In this document: positions 49,612 to 58,149 of the stretch, piece after piece
Layout of the letters: every line of letters begins with the position of its first letter
How positions within the stretch are numbered: the stretch's first letter is position 1
Assembly: GCF_030817315.1 (NCBI RefSeq)
Contig: NZ_JAUSZF010000001.1
Location: 3,491,001-3,555,000, forward strand
DNA: 64,000 bases
DNA from: Sphingomonas faeni
GTDB taxonomy: Bacteria; Pseudomonadota; Alphaproteobacteria; Sphingomonadales; Sphingomonadaceae
Direction of reading: 5' to 3'
Notes under the pieces: generated by a model
Told to the model about the DNA's origin: nothing
The model's database searches: none
What the model saw: only the letters and a program-made list of their open reading frames with translations
Position numbers and translations under genes: made by a program

Positions 49612-51129
49612 ATGACCGTCATCACCGAAGCCGACCTGATCGAAAGCGTCGCCGACGCGCTCCAGTTCATCAGCTACTACCACCCGATGGATTACATCCG
49701 CGCGCTCGGCGTCGCGTACGAGGCCGAGCAGAGCCCCGCCGCCAAGGACGCGATCGCGCAGATCCTGACCAACAGCCGGATGTGCGCCGAGGGCCATCGC
49801 CCGATCTGCCAGGATACCGGGATCGTCACGATCTTCGTCAAATGGGGCCAGGACTGCCGACTCGATTCGACCCGCTCCTTGCAGGAAGTCGTCGATGAGG
49901 GTGTGCGAAAGGCCTATCTCAACCCCGAGAACAAGTTGCGCGCGTCGATCCTCGCGGATCCCGCCTTCACCCGTCGCAACACCAAGGACAACACGCCCAG
50001 CGTCATGCATGTCGAGATGGTGCCCGGCAACACCGTCTCGATCGACGTCGCGGCGAAGGGTGGTGGCAGCGAGAACAAGTCGAAGTTCAAGATGATGAAC
50101 CCGTCGGATTCGATCGTCGACTGGGTGCTCGAGATGATCCCGCAGATGGGCGCGGGCTGGTGCCCGCCGGGGATGCTCGGGATCGGCATCGGTGGTACTG
50201 CCGAGAAGTCGATGATCCTCGCAAAGGAAAGCCTGATGGGCGCGATCGACATGGCGCAGCTGAAGGCGCGCGGGCCGAAGAACGACATCGAGGCGCTGCG
50301 GATCGAGATCTACGACAAGGTCAACGCGCTCGGCATCGGCGCGCAGGGGCTGGGCGGACTTTCGACCATCCTCGACGTGAAGATTTTCGACTGGCCGACG
50401 CACGCCGCGTCGAAGCCGGTGGCGATGATCCCGAACTGCGCCGCCACCCGCCACGCGCATTTCGTGCTCGACGGTTCGGGCCCGGTCTATCTGGAAGCGC
50501 CGAAGCTGGAGGAGTGGCCCGACGTCAACTGGACGCCCGACAAGGCCGCGATCCGCGTCGATCTCGACACGCTGACGCCCGAAGTCGTGCAGACGTGGAA
50601 GCATGGCGACCGCTTGCTGCTCAACGGCAAGATGCTCACCGGGCGCGATGCGGCGCACAAGCGGATCGCCGACATGCTCGCCAAGGGCGAACCGCTCCCC
50701 GTCGATTTCGCAGGGCGCGTCATCTATTATGTCGGCCCGGTCGATCCGGTCGGCGACGAGGTGGTCGGCCCCGCCGGCCCGACGACCGCGACCCGCATGG
50801 ACAAGTTCACCCGCATGATGCTCGACCAGGGCCTGCTCGCGATGGTCGGCAAGGCCGAGCGCGGCGCCGACGCGACCAAGGCGATCGCCGAGGCCAAGTC
50901 GGCGTATCTGATGGCGGTCGGGGGCGCGGCGTATCTCGTCGCGCGCGCGATCAAGGGTTCGAAGGTCGTCGGGTTCGAGGATCTCGGCATGGAGGCGATC
51001 TACGAGTTCGAAGTCAGCGACTTCCCCGTCACCGTCGCAGTCGATTCCGCCGGCGAGAACGTCCACCAGCTCGCTCCGCTGGTCTGGCGTGAGAAGATCG
51101 CGCGCGAAGGGTTGCTGACGCCCGCATGA
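49612..51129 (+). CDS. fumA: Fumarate hydratase, class I (iron-sulfur)
   Basis: A 505-residue citric-acid-cycle enzyme interconverting fumarate and malate with a [4Fe-4S] cluster. The alpha and beta parts are fused. Likely cluster ligands are Cys66 in GHRPICQDTG and the cysteines of GWCPPGMLGIG (near 184) and IPNCAATRH (near 279). The beta part includes YYVGPVDPVGDEVVGPAGPT and TTATRMDKFTRMML. Its stop overlaps the next start (ATGA), so a putative metallopeptidase is co-translated. Confidence 0.96.
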   Translation: MTVITEADLIESVADALQFISYYHPMDYIRALGVAYEAEQSPAAKDAIAQILTNSRMCAEGHRPICQDTGIVTIFVKWGQDCRLDSTRSLQEVVDEGVRKAYLNPENKLRASILADPAFTRRNTKDNTPSVMHVEMVPGNTVSIDVAAKGGGSENKSKFKMMNPSDSIVDWVLEMIPQMGAGWCPPGMLGIGIGGTAEKSMILAKESLMGAIDMAQLKARGPKNDIEALRIEIYDKVNALGIGAQGLGGLSTILDVKIFDWPTHAASKPVAMIPNCAATRHAHFVLDGSGPVYLEAPKLEEWPDVNWTPDKAAIRVDLDTLTPEVVQTWKHGDRLLLNGKMLTGRDAAHKRIADMLAKGEPLPVDFAGRVIYYVGPVDPVGDEVVGPAGPTTATRMDKFTRMMLDQGLLAMVGKAERGADATKAIAEAKSAYLMAVGGAAYLVARAIKGSKVVGFEDLGMEAIYEFEVSDFPVTVAVDSAGENVHQLAPLVWREKIAREGLLTPA

Positions 51130-51800
51130 CGACGCGGGTTCGCAGAAGGGGGCAGGGGCCCGTCCGATGGATAGCCTCCGTCCTCCTTTTGCTTGCCGTT
51201 GCGGTCGTTTACGCACCGCAGTTGCTGGCGTTTCCGTACGAGCAGCGGATCGGCACCGTCACCGTCTATGCGGAGCGCCCGATCGATCCGCGGATCGGCA
51301 GCGAACTGGCGCGTGCGGAGGGATTGCTGCGCGCCAGTCCGATCTACACCGGTCCGCTCGATCGATCGCTGTTCCTCACGGACGGCGGCTGGCGCTGGCG
51401 GCTCCTTGCGATCCAGTCGCCCGGCGCCTTCGCGTTCCGTCGGCCGTTCAGCTTGGCGATCGTGTTCAATCGCAGCGACATCGGTGCCGACCGCGTGACG
51501 AACGGTCGCGCGATCGGCGGCAGCCGCACGCTGTCCGGCGTGATCGCGCACGAGACGACGCATATCATGATCGCCAACCACGTCGGCGAACTGCGCAGCG
51601 CGATGCTGCCGACCTGGCAGTCCGAGGGATATGCGGATCATGTTGCGCGCGAGAGCAGCCTGACGGACGCGGATGCTGAAAGTCTTCGCACGACCGGCCC
51701 GGGCGCATCGTCCCTCGTATATTACGACGCTCGTCGGAGGGTCGAGGCGTCATTGCGAGCCAATGGCGGATCGGTCGACGCGTTGTTCGCCGGTCGCTGA
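51126..51800 (+). CDS. Putative membrane-anchored zinc metallopeptidase (HExxH), unknown family
   Basis: A 224-residue protein with an Arg-rich cytoplasmic start, one membrane helix (about 14-35, WIASVLLLLAVAVVYAPQLL) and an exported domain. A zinc motif HETTH is at 142-146, with Glu167 in SEGYADH 21 residues later as a possible third ligand, a gluzincin-like arrangement. AIGGSRTLSGVIAHE precedes it. I know no named family for it; it resembles peptidase-MA-like domains in layout only. It starts inside the fumarase stop, with no separate promoter visible. Activity is inferred from the motif alone. Confidence 0.8.
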   Translation: MTTRVRRRGQGPVRWIASVLLLLAVAVVYAPQLLAFPYEQRIGTVTVYAERPIDPRIGSELARAEGLLRASPIYTGPLDRSLFLTDGGWRWRLLAIQSPGAFAFRRPFSLAIVFNRSDIGADRVTNGRAIGGSRTLSGVIAHETTHIMIANHVGELRSAMLPTWQSEGYADHVARESSLTDADAESLRTTGPGASSLVYYDARRRVEASLRANGGSVDALFAGR

Positions 51801-51812
51801 ACGAAACTTTTC

Positions 51813-51837
51813 GGAACGCACCTCGGCCAGTCCCGTT
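51813..51837 (+). promoter_or_regulatory. EcfG-type general stress response promoter
   Basis: GGAAC at 51813-51817, 16 bases, then CGTT at 51834-51837: an exact match to the alphaproteobacterial EcfG consensus GGAAC-N16/17-CGTT. It lies 30 bp upstream of the DUF2501 gene start, at a sensible distance for its leader. Confidence 0.7.
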
Positions 51838-51867
51838 GGTGCCACAACCCTATCGGAGCACCCTATC

Positions 51868-52347
51868 ATGCCCAAGACCGCAATCGCCCTCGTGGCCGCC
51901 TTGGCCCTCGCGACCTCCGCATCGGCCCAGTCCAGCGCACCGCAATCGGCGTCGACGCAAAATGGTCTCGGCGGACTTGGTGGCTTGCTCGGTGGTGCGC
52001 TGCCGAGCGTCGGATGGATCGGCGCCGGCAATGCTGCTGGACTGCTAGGCTATTGCCTGAAGAACAATTTGCTCGGGCAGGGTGGGGCGCTCGGCGCACT
52101 GACGGGTGGACGAAATGGCGCGGCACGAGCAGGCGGCTCGACGAATGCGCCGGCTACCGGCGCGCAGTCAATCCTCCAGCGTCTGACCGGGCGGCAGGGC
52201 ATACGAACGTCGCCGGGCTACGCGGCGGGCCAAGAAGGCGAGGTGCAGGCGCCGAACGGGCAGGCGTTCTCGCTCGACGATCTGGGCGGGCAGGTGAAAA
52301 CGCGGATGTGCAGCGTCGTGCTCAATCGGGCGAAGGCGTTCCTGTAA
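51868..52347 (+). CDS. DUF2501-family exported protein (YjjA-like)
   Basis: A 159-residue protein with a signal peptide (MPKTAIALVAALALATSASA) and a DUF2501 domain: GGLLGGALPSVGWIGAGNAA, GLLGYCLKNNLL and a final VKTRMCSVVLNRAKAFL. The two cysteines (in GYCLKN and RMCSVV) could form a disulfide in the periplasm. E. coli YjjA is the closest named relative and has no known function. The frame opens earlier, but ATG at 51868 follows an EcfG promoter and yields the signal peptide. It is likely a general stress response member. Confidence 0.85.
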   Translation: MPKTAIALVAALALATSASAQSSAPQSASTQNGLGGLGGLLGGALPSVGWIGAGNAAGLLGYCLKNNLLGQGGALGALTGGRNGAARAGGSTNAPATGAQSILQRLTGRQGIRTSPGYAAGQEGEVQAPNGQAFSLDDLGGQVKTRMCSVVLNRAKAFL

Positions 52348-52440
52348 AAGGGGCAATCGCGGGATACCGATAGCTTCAGTGCGACACTCGCCGCAGGTCG
52401 GGCTAATGCATCAGCATGTCACCTCGCGCAGTCTATTTCA

Positions 52441-52523
52441 CGTCATCCTGACGAAAGTCAGGATCCAGAGTAACCCGGTACTGTCCTGCGCGATCCTGGA
52501 TCATGACTTTCGTCAGGGTGACG
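52441..52523. repeat. Inverted-repeat element, family F
   Basis: Arms CGTCATCCTGACGAAAGTCA-GGATCCA and TGGATCA-TGACTTTCGTCAGGGTGACG around a 29-bp centre. A solo TGACTTTCGTCAGAATGA half occurs at 23673, just at the nitroreductase stop. It lies in the 734-bp gap after DUF2501. Confidence 0.8.
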
Positions 52524-52780
52524 GTAGGCCGGGGGGCGTTCATTTGCCCCCCCCCCGACTGCTTCAGCGTTTGCCTAAATGCACACTCGATTTTCAGGTC
52601 CTCTGCTTAAAGAGGCTCACTTGAAATGAAGGCGTGGCGCGGAAACTAATCGTCCAATTAGCCTGCGCCTGCCAATATCCTCAGCCGGGACAGCCTCGAC
52701 GACAGCACACGTCGTCGCAAGCAATGTCTTTTCGGACAGCGTTCGAATAACCATCACGGCAACCAAACACGTCACAAATG

Positions 52781-52822
52781 AAAAGAGGCTGCCGGATCGT
52801 CTCCCGACGACCCGACAACCTC
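52781..52822 (-). terminator. Intrinsic terminator of the structured RNA
   Basis: Read on the minus strand: an outer 4-bp clamp (GAGG/CCTC), a 2x2 internal loop, an 11-bp stem (GTCGGGTCGTC/GACGATCCGGC with two G-U pairs), a GGGA tetraloop, then TTTT. This fixes the transcribed strand. Confidence 0.75.
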
Positions 52823-52932
52823 CTAACATGGTCAGCGGCCGGAGAGCTCCAGCCCGGAGGACCATGCGTACCGCTTAGCCTGTGGACCACATGTTGACTG
52901 GGAGAGGATACTCCCCACGCGGACCGGCGACG

Positions 52933-52989
52933 TTAGCGGTGCGTCCCCCGAACGAACCGAACCGAACTCACTGCTGAACCATGAGACAT
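52933..52989 (-). CDS. Possible 18-residue leader peptide
   Basis: MSHGSAVSSVRFVRGTHR with a stop, preceded within one base by an unusually strong Shine-Dalgarno sequence (AAAGGAGGTGATC). The spacing from the GGAGG core to the ATG is 7 nt. Position before hairpins and a terminator suggests an attenuation-type leader, but no clear regulated gene lies downstream. The only later frame (52617-52754, 45 codons) lacks a ribosome site. Confidence 0.45.
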   Translation of the reverse strand: MSHGSAVSSVRFVRGTHR

Positions 52990-53081
52990 CGGATCACCTC
53001 CTTTCGCTTGTTGAAACAACGCGGCCAAGCCCGACCGCACCCGCAATGTGTGCCGACCGCGCATGCGATACAAGTCTTGTT

Positions 53082-53711
53082 TTATGGAAATTTTCGGCCG
53101 ATCCTACCCGGACTGTCGCTTGGCCGATATGAGCTACGACAATCCTCGGTCACGCGCTCGATCTCGGCCCAGGATGGCACCACGAGCGGTGGCATTCCGG
53201 CCTGCTGGACGACGAACCGCCCCCGACTGAACCCCATCGCCTCCAGCAAGGAATCGTTCGGCATCAGTGCGGCCGCGACATAAGGCGGTGTGCCCCCGGT
53301 CGGCTGTACGGACACGGCGCGCGTCACGCTCGACGTGCGGATCGTCAGCGGGGTCGCCGTTGTGCCCGCACGCGACAGATAGACCTGGCGCGCCGAGGTA
53401 TCGCAGCGCAGCGTCAGCGACGCGTCGGCATTCGCCGGACCGAACAGCGCGATCGAGCCGCGGGCGTCGCGGCGATAGACCCAGGTGCCCGGCGAATACG
53501 GCCAGTCGCGCCAGTCCGCGGCGATCGGTACCGGGCGCGGGGCCGGAGCAGGAGGCGGCGCCACCGTGCGCGGCGGCGGCGGCGCTTCGGCACGCGGTGG
53601 CGGAACGCAGCCGGCAATCGACGCGAGCGTCGCCAGGCCGGCAAGGCGCGCCAGGGCGAGGGGGCTGGCAAGCGATCGCAAGCCGACGAGATAAGGAGAC
53701 CGAGTGCGCAT
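53082..53711 (-). CDS. Hypothetical lipoprotein
   Basis: A 209-residue protein with a lipoprotein signal (arginine-containing n-region, hydrophobic LARLAGLATLASIAGC with lipobox Cys35), a Pro/Ala-rich linker (about 36-62) and a C-terminal domain of beta character starting WRDWPYSPGTWVYRRDARGS and including LRCDTSARQVYLSRAG. I recognise no named family, but the layout (tether, short linker, small domain) is common for periplasmic lipoproteins of sphingomonads. ATG at 53709-53711 is chosen by the signal peptide. It is divergent from the PRC-barrel gene and lies just upstream of the structured RNA. Confidence 0.8.
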   Translation of the reverse strand: MRTRSPYLVGLRSLASPLALARLAGLATLASIAGCVPPPRAEAPPPPRTVAPPPAPAPRPVPIAADWRDWPYSPGTWVYRRDARGSIALFGPANADASLTLRCDTSARQVYLSRAGTTATPLTIRTSSVTRAVSVQPTGGTPPYVAAALMPNDSLLEAMGFSRGRFVVQQAGMPPLVVPSWAEIERVTEDCRSSYRPSDSPGRIGRKFP

Positions 53712-53768
53712 CGCATCGCTATGCGGCACGCCCGGCGGTCGCTCAAGTACGACGAAGCGCTCTAGGCG

Positions 53769-53794
53769 GGAACCGCCGCACGGTGGTACCGGTT
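53769..53794 (+). promoter_or_regulatory. Possible EcfG-like promoter before the PRC-barrel gene
   Basis: GGAAC at 53769-53773, 17 bases, then GGTT at 53791-53794, one mismatch from the CGTT of the EcfG -10 element. It lies 29 bp before the ATG at 53824. A stress-type gene downstream supports it, but the match is imperfect. Confidence 0.35.
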
Positions 53795-53823
53795 CAGCGA
53801 CGAAAGAAATCAGGAGAACGCTC

Positions 53824-54201
53824 ATGTCCGATACCGCCGCCCAGACCCCGACCCAGTTGCTCGTCCAGTCGAACATCTCGGGCACGATGAAAGTCGAGAG
53901 CCGCGATGGCGACGCTGTCGGCTCGGTCCACGCGTTCATGGTCCACAAGGGCACCGGCCGCGTCACGCACGCCGTGCTCAGCCTCGGTGGCTTCCTCGGC
54001 ATGGGCAAGAGCTTCTACCCGCTGCCGTTCGCGCTGCTCCAATTCGACGCGGTCCGCGACCTCTACGTCGTCACGATCGACAAGCGCGTCCTCGAAGGCG
54101 GTCCGAGCTGGTCGAACAACGCCCCCGTCTTCGACCAGGCTTATGCCGACCGCGTCGCTAGCTATTACGGGTCTAGCAGCGAAGACCTCGTCGTCGGCTG
54201 A
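53824..54201 (+). CDS. PRC-barrel domain protein
   Basis: A 125-residue soluble protein whose central part (about 20-90) is a PRC-barrel: GTMKVESRDGDAVGSVHAFM, VTHAVLSLGGFLGMGKSFYP, LPFALLQFDAVRDLYVV. Small proteins of this type are common in alphaproteobacterial stress regulons; their biochemical role is unknown. ATG at 53824 follows CAGGAGAACGCTC. A possible EcfG promoter is just upstream. Confidence 0.88.
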   Translation: MSDTAAQTPTQLLVQSNISGTMKVESRDGDAVGSVHAFMVHKGTGRVTHAVLSLGGFLGMGKSFYPLPFALLQFDAVRDLYVVTIDKRVLEGGPSWSNNAPVFDQAYADRVASYYGSSSEDLVVG

Positions 54202-54246
54202 CCCATACGAGGCGATGCAGGGTATAACCCGCATCGCCTCGATCGG

Positions 54247-56445
54247 TCACCGCGACCGCGAACCGCCCATCCGCATCTTCTGGCTCTTCCCGTAGCGCGT
54301 CTTCCGCGTGCCCGGCTTGCCCTCATTCGACCGTCCCATGACCGGCGCCTTCTGTTGGTCGACCGGCAGCCCCAGTTCCTCGTTCTCCAACTGCCGGATC
54401 TCGTCGCGCAGTCGCCCGGCAGTCTCGAACTCCAGATCGCTCGCCGCTTTGCGCATCTGCTTTTCCAGATCCTCGATATACGCGCGCAGGTTGTGGCCGA
54501 CCATGTGCGGGCGATCCTCGTCGATTGGGATCGTCACCTGATCCTGGCTCGCGACGTGTGCGATGATGTCGCCGATGTTGCGGCGGATCGTCGTCGGGGT
54601 GATGCCGTGCTCGGTGTTGTACGCGACCTGCTTCTCGCGGCGGCGCGCGGTTTCGTTCATCGCGCGCTCCATCGATCCGGTGACGCGGTCGGCGTACAGG
54701 ATCACGCGGCCGTCGACGTTGCGCGCCGCGCGGCCGATCGTCTGGATCAGCGACGTCTCGGAGCGCAGGAAGCCCTCCTTGTCCGCATCGAGGATCGCTA
54801 CCAGCCCGCATTCGGGGATGTCCAACCCCTCGCGCAACAGGTTGATGCCGATCAGCACGTCGTACACGCCGAGCCGCAGGTCGCGGATCAGCTCGATGCG
54901 TTCGAGCGTCTCGACGTCGCTGTGCATGTAGCGGACCTTGATCCCCGCCTCGTGCATGTATTCGGTCAGATCTTCGGCCATCCGCTTGGTGAGTGTGGTG
55001 ACGAGCGTGCGATACCCTAACGCCGTCGTTTTGCCGACTTCGACGATCAGGTCCTGAACCTGCTCCTCGACCGGCTTGATCTCGACGGGCGGATCGATCA
55101 GCCCGGTCGGACGAATGACCTGCTCGGCGAACACGCCGTCGGTTTGCTCCATTTCCCAGCTGCCCGGGGTCGCCGAGACATACGTCGTCGGCGGGCGCAT
55201 CGCGTCCCATTCGTTGAAGCGCAGCGGGCGGTTGTCGATCGCACTCGGCAGGCGGAAGCCGTATTCGGCGAGCGTCAGTTTGCGACGGTGATCGCCGCGC
55301 GACATGCCGTTGATCTGGCCGATGGTGACGTGGCTCTCGTCGACGAACAGAAGCGCGTTGTCAGGGAGATATTCGAACAGCGTGGGTGGCGGCTCGCCCG
55401 GCATGCGGCCGGTGAGGAAGCGGCTGTAATTCTCGATCCCCGCGCAGGAGCCGGTCGCGGCGATCATCTCCAGGTCGAAGTTGGTGCGCTGCTCCAGCCG
55501 CTGCGCCTCCAGCAACTTGCCCTCTAGCACCAGCTCTTTCAGCCGCTCGGCCAGTTCATGCTTGATCGCCTCGCCCGCCTGTTTCAGCGTCGGGCCGGGG
55601 GTGACGTAATGCGAGTTCGCGTACACCCGCACCGAGTTGAGCGACGCGACCTTCTTGCCGGTCAGCGGATCGAATTCGGTGATCTCCTCGATATCGTCGC
55701 CGAAGAACGAGATGCGCCACGCGCTGTCCTCGTAATGCGACGGGAAGATTTCGAGCGTGTCGCCCTTCACGCGGAAATTGCCGCGCTGGAACGCCGCGTC
55801 GTTGCGCTTGTACTGGAGCGCGACGAGCTTCCGTACGATCTCGCGCTGATCGACCGTCGTGCCCTTCTTGAGGTCGAAGATCATCGCCGAATAGGTTTCG
55901 ACCGAGCCGATGCCATACAGGCACGACACCGACGCGACGATGATGACGTCGTCGCGTTCGAGCAGCGCGCGGGTGGCGGAATGCCGCATCCGGTCGATCG
56001 ATTCGTTGGTCGAGGATTCCTTCTCGATGTAGGTGTCCGACCGCGCGACATACGCTTCGGGCTGGTAATAATCGTAATAGCTGACGAAATATTCGACCGC
56101 GTTGTCGGGGAAGAACGACTTCATCTCGCCGTACAACTGCGCCGCCAGGATCTTGTTCGGTGCAAGGATCAGCGCGGGGCGCTGGACGCGGTTGATGACG
56201 CTCGCCATCGTAAACGTCTTGCCCGAGCCGGTGACGCCGAGCAGCACCTGGTCCTTCTCGCCGTCGCCAATCGCAGAGACGAGTTCGGCGATCGCAGTCG
56301 GTTGGTCGCCCGCGGGTTCATACTCGCTGACGAGATTGAACCGCTTGCCGCCCTCGACCTTGTCGGGGCGCGCGGTCGGGCGGTGCGGGACGAAGGTGTC
56401 GCCGGTTTCGGGCTCGGCGAGGCTGGTGCGGATCTGAATGGCCAT
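54247..56445 (-). CDS. uvrB: Excinuclease ABC subunit UvrB
   Basis: The damage-verifying helicase of nucleotide excision repair. The 732-residue protein has Walker A GVTGSGKT (70-77), the beta-hairpin region [11 protein letters not shown] (about 117-127), helicase motifs ([39 protein letters not shown]) and a C-terminal UVR domain (about 655-690, [20 protein letters not shown]), then a basic tail. ATG at 56443-56445 ([11 protein letters not shown]) is chosen; residues further upstream in the frame come from repeat B7 and are not UvrB-like. Confidence 0.97.
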   Translation of the reverse strand: MAIQIRTSLAEPETGDTFVPHRPTARPDKVEGGKRFNLVSEYEPAGDQPTAIAELVSAIGDGEKDQVLLGVTGSGKTFTMASVINRVQRPALILAPNKILAAQLYGEMKSFFPDNAVEYFVSYYDYYQPEAYVARSDTYIEKESSTNESIDRMRHSATRALLERDDVIIVASVSCLYGIGSVETYSAMIFDLKKGTTVDQREIVRKLVALQYKRNDAAFQRGNFRVKGDTLEIFPSHYEDSAWRISFFGDDIEEITEFDPLTGKKVASLNSVRVYANSHYVTPGPTLKQAGEAIKHELAERLKELVLEGKLLEAQRLEQRTNFDLEMIAATGSCAGIENYSRFLTGRMPGEPPPTLFEYLPDNALLFVDESHVTIGQINGMSRGDHRRKLTLAEYGFRLPSAIDNRPLRFNEWDAMRPPTTYVSATPGSWEMEQTDGVFAEQVIRPTGLIDPPVEIKPVEEQVQDLIVEVGKTTALGYRTLVTTLTKRMAEDLTEYMHEAGIKVRYMHSDVETLERIELIRDLRLGVYDVLIGINLLREGLDIPECGLVAILDADKEGFLRSETSLIQTIGRAARNVDGRVILYADRVTGSMERAMNETARRREKQVAYNTEHGITPTTIRRNIGDIIAHVASQDQVTIPIDEDRPHMVGHNLRAYIEDLEKQMRKAASDLEFETAGRLRDEIRQLENEELGLPVDQQKAPVMGRSNEGKPGTRKTRYGKSQKMRMGGSRSR

Positions 56446-56510
56446 CGAGGGGAAATATGGGGAACATGCGGTGAGTCGGCAACGGCCAGTCATCGTGGCG
56501 ATGGCCATCC

Positions 56511-56590
56511 CGTTCTCCTGCGAACGCAGGAGTCCATGATTGCAGAGGGACGCCGTTCGCAACCCTAGGCTCCTGCGTTCGCAGGAGAAC
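56511..56590. repeat. Inverted-repeat element, family B (variant copy B7)
   Basis: Arms GTTCTCCTGCGAACGCAGGA and TCCTGCGTTCGCAGGAGAAC pair exactly; the GTTCGC core differs from the usual CTTCGC of family B. It lies in the 278-bp divergent space between uvrB and the ferredoxin-NADP reductase gene. Confidence 0.8.
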
Positions 56591-56723
56591 CGCATTAAGA
56601 AGGGCCGGGTTTGGGCGAGGCCAAGATTAGCTGTTGTTGACCCATTCCCCTGACCCCAATAATGCGACCGTTTCGCAAGCCATCGATCCGCCCGCGCTCG
56701 CGCGTAGGCCAAGGAATAGACGC

Positions 56724-57554
56724 ATGACCGCCCCGACCGTCGAAGCAACGCGCGCGCCCGCGCTGATCCCCGAGACCCCTGCGTTCCTGAACGCCAAGGT
56801 GCTGTGGGTGCGCCACTGGAACGAACATCTGTTCAGCTTCGCGATCGAGCGGCCCTCGACTTTCCGCTTCCGCTCGGGCGAGTTCGTGATGATCGGCTTG
56901 CCGCAGGAAGGCGGCAAGCCGATCATGCGCGCCTATTCGATCGCATCCCCGCATTATTCGGAAGAGCTCGAGTTCCTGTCGATCAAGGTCGAGGATGGCC
57001 CGCTGACCTCGAAGCTCCAGCTGATCCAGCCGGGCGACGAAGTGTATCTCGGCAAGAAGCCGACGGGCACGCTGGTGCTCGACGCGTTGCTGCCGGGGAA
57101 GCGCCTGTTCATGTTCTCGACCGGCACCGGCCTCGCGCCGTTCCTCAGCCTGATGCGCGATCCCGACGTCTATGCTGCGTATGAGCAGGTGATCGTCGTG
57201 CACAGCGTGCGCCGCGTGAGCGATCTCGCCTATCATGACGAGATGGTCCGGCTGCTGGCGGAGGATCCGCTGATCGCCGACGAAGCGCAGACGCAGTTCC
57301 ACTACATCCCGACCGTGACGCGCGAGCCGTTCCGCACCACGCGGCGGATCGGTGCGCTGATCGAGGACGCATCGCTGTTCGGCCACCCGGTCCGCGGCGA
57401 GCAGAAGCTTAACCCCGAAACCGACCGCGCGATGCTGTGTGGCTCGACCGAGATGATCAAGGAATTCGCGGTGATGCTCGAGGCGCAGGGCTTCGAGGAG
57501 GGCGCGAATTCGAAGCCCGGTACGTTCGTGATCGAGCGCGCGTTCGTCGGCTGA
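56724..57554 (+). CDS. fpr: Ferredoxin-NADP(+) reductase
   Basis: A 276-residue FAD enzyme moving electrons between NADPH and ferredoxin or flavodoxin. The FAD-binding RAYSIASP motif is near 72-79, [12 protein letters not shown] follows, and the NADP-binding half starts [17 protein letters not shown] (about 130-146). The C-terminus ends ERAFVG, close to the bacterial subclass I pattern. An in-frame ATG lies 30 codons earlier, but AAGGA before 56724 and the family length favour this start. It is divergent from uvrB. Confidence 0.94.
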   Translation: MTAPTVEATRAPALIPETPAFLNAKVLWVRHWNEHLFSFAIERPSTFRFRSGEFVMIGLPQEGGKPIMRAYSIASPHYSEELEFLSIKVEDGPLTSKLQLIQPGDEVYLGKKPTGTLVLDALLPGKRLFMFSTGTGLAPFLSLMRDPDVYAAYEQVIVVHSVRRVSDLAYHDEMVRLLAEDPLIADEAQTQFHYIPTVTREPFRTTRRIGALIEDASLFGHPVRGEQKLNPETDRAMLCGSTEMIKEFAVMLEAQGFEEGANSKPGTFVIERAFVG

Positions 57555-57569
57555 CGGCCTAAGCTTTGG

Positions 57570-57660
57570 GTTCCCCCGCGAACGCGGGGGCCCAGGGATT
57601 ACATCACCGTCGCATGTCGAGAGGGTTCGGGCCTGGACCCTCGCCTTCGCGGGGGAACGG
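57570..57660. repeat. Inverted-repeat element, family B (copy B8)
   Basis: Arms GGTTCCCCCGCGAACGCGGG and CTCGCCTTCGCGGGGGAAC around a 50-bp centre. It starts 15 bp after the fpr stop. Confidence 0.75.
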
Positions 57661-57720
57661 CCAGTTGCGTCCTCCGCGTAACCCGCCGATATCGCTCTTC
57701 AATTATAAGAGGAGAGCCCC

Positions 57721-58107
57721 ATGATCGGTTACGCGACGCTCGGCACCAACGATATCGATACCGCGCTCACCTTCTACGACGCGCTGTTCGCGACGGTCGG
57801 CGGCAAGCGCCTCATGCAGATGCCCGACGCCCGCCAGTTGACCTTCTACGGCGCGGGCCCCGACAAGCCGATGCTCGTAATCGGCAAGCCCTATGACGGC
57901 GCGGCTGCGACCGCGGGCAACGGCACGATGGTCGCGCTGGCAGCGGACTCGCGCGAGCAGGTCGATCAGGTCTATGCCAAGGCGATCGAACTCGGCGGCG
58001 CGGACGAAGGCGCTGCTGGCACGCGTGGACCCGAGGAAATGGCCTTCTACGGCGCGTATTTCCGCGATCCCGACGGCAACAAGCTCTGCGTGTTCAAGAT
58101 GGGGTGA
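57721..58107 (+). CDS. VOC-family (glyoxalase-like) protein
   Basis: A 128-residue vicinal-oxygen-chelate fold protein with two beta-alpha-beta-beta-beta modules: MIGYATLGTNDIDTALTFYD (1-20) and AFYGAYFRDPDGNKLCVFKM (108-127). Members bind a metal and act on lactoylglutathione, dioxygenase substrates or antibiotics, or only bind ligands; no specific assignment is possible. AGAGGAGAGCCCC stands before the ATG. The gene is flanked by repeats on both sides. Confidence 0.9.
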   Translation: MIGYATLGTNDIDTALTFYDALFATVGGKRLMQMPDARQLTFYGAGPDKPMLVIGKPYDGAAATAGNGTMVALAADSREQVDQVYAKAIELGGADEGAAGTRGPEEMAFYGAYFRDPDGNKLCVFKMG

Positions 58108-58149
58108 GGTGCGAGCTGTGTTCGGCGCCTATCGCGTCCGAGCGGGTAC

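Larger units (their letters stand above)
52781..53010 (-). ncRNA. Candidate structured RNA with an 18-codon leader ORF and terminator
   Basis: On the minus strand a Shine-Dalgarno sequence matching the whole anti-SD (AAAGGAGGTGATC, 52992-53004) stands directly before ATG 52989. The ORF MSHGSAVSSVRFVRGTHR ends at 52933. It is followed by GTGGGGAGTATCCTCTCCC, an AACATG...CATGTT enclosed hairpin region and an intrinsic terminator (52781-52822): an 11-bp stem with a GGGA loop, an outer GAGG/CCTC clamp and TTTT. It sits 72 bp after the lipoprotein stop on the same strand. GGGGAGTA and GTCAACAT recall the yybP-ykoY riboswitch, but its GGCGAGACC element is absent. Class unknown. Confidence 0.55.

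Noticed and set aside
52379..52624. 81-codon plus-strand frame after DUF2501
   Set aside because: Its HVILTKVRIQ segment is translated family F repeat; no ribosome site or domain.
52617..52754. 45-codon minus-strand frame downstream of the RNA terminator
   Set aside because: Plausible as an attenuated target, but it has no ribosome site and no recognisable sequence; kept only as a remark under the RNA.
52981..53010. Match to the 3' end of 16S rRNA (GGATCACCTCCTTT) on the plus strand
   Set aside because: Only this short word matches; the surrounding sequence is not 16S. It is better read as a Shine-Dalgarno sequence on the minus strand.
52781..53010. Two-piece tmRNA, SRP RNA or yybP-ykoY riboswitch in this RNA
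   Set aside because: No tRNA-like T arm or ANDNxA-type tag frame, no SRP GGAAGGAAGCAG-type core, and the riboswitch's GGCGAGACC loop is missing.
56446..56520. LexA box before uvrB
   Set aside because: GTTC-N7-TTCC has two mismatches in the second half site; GTTC words inside repeat B7 belong to the repeat.
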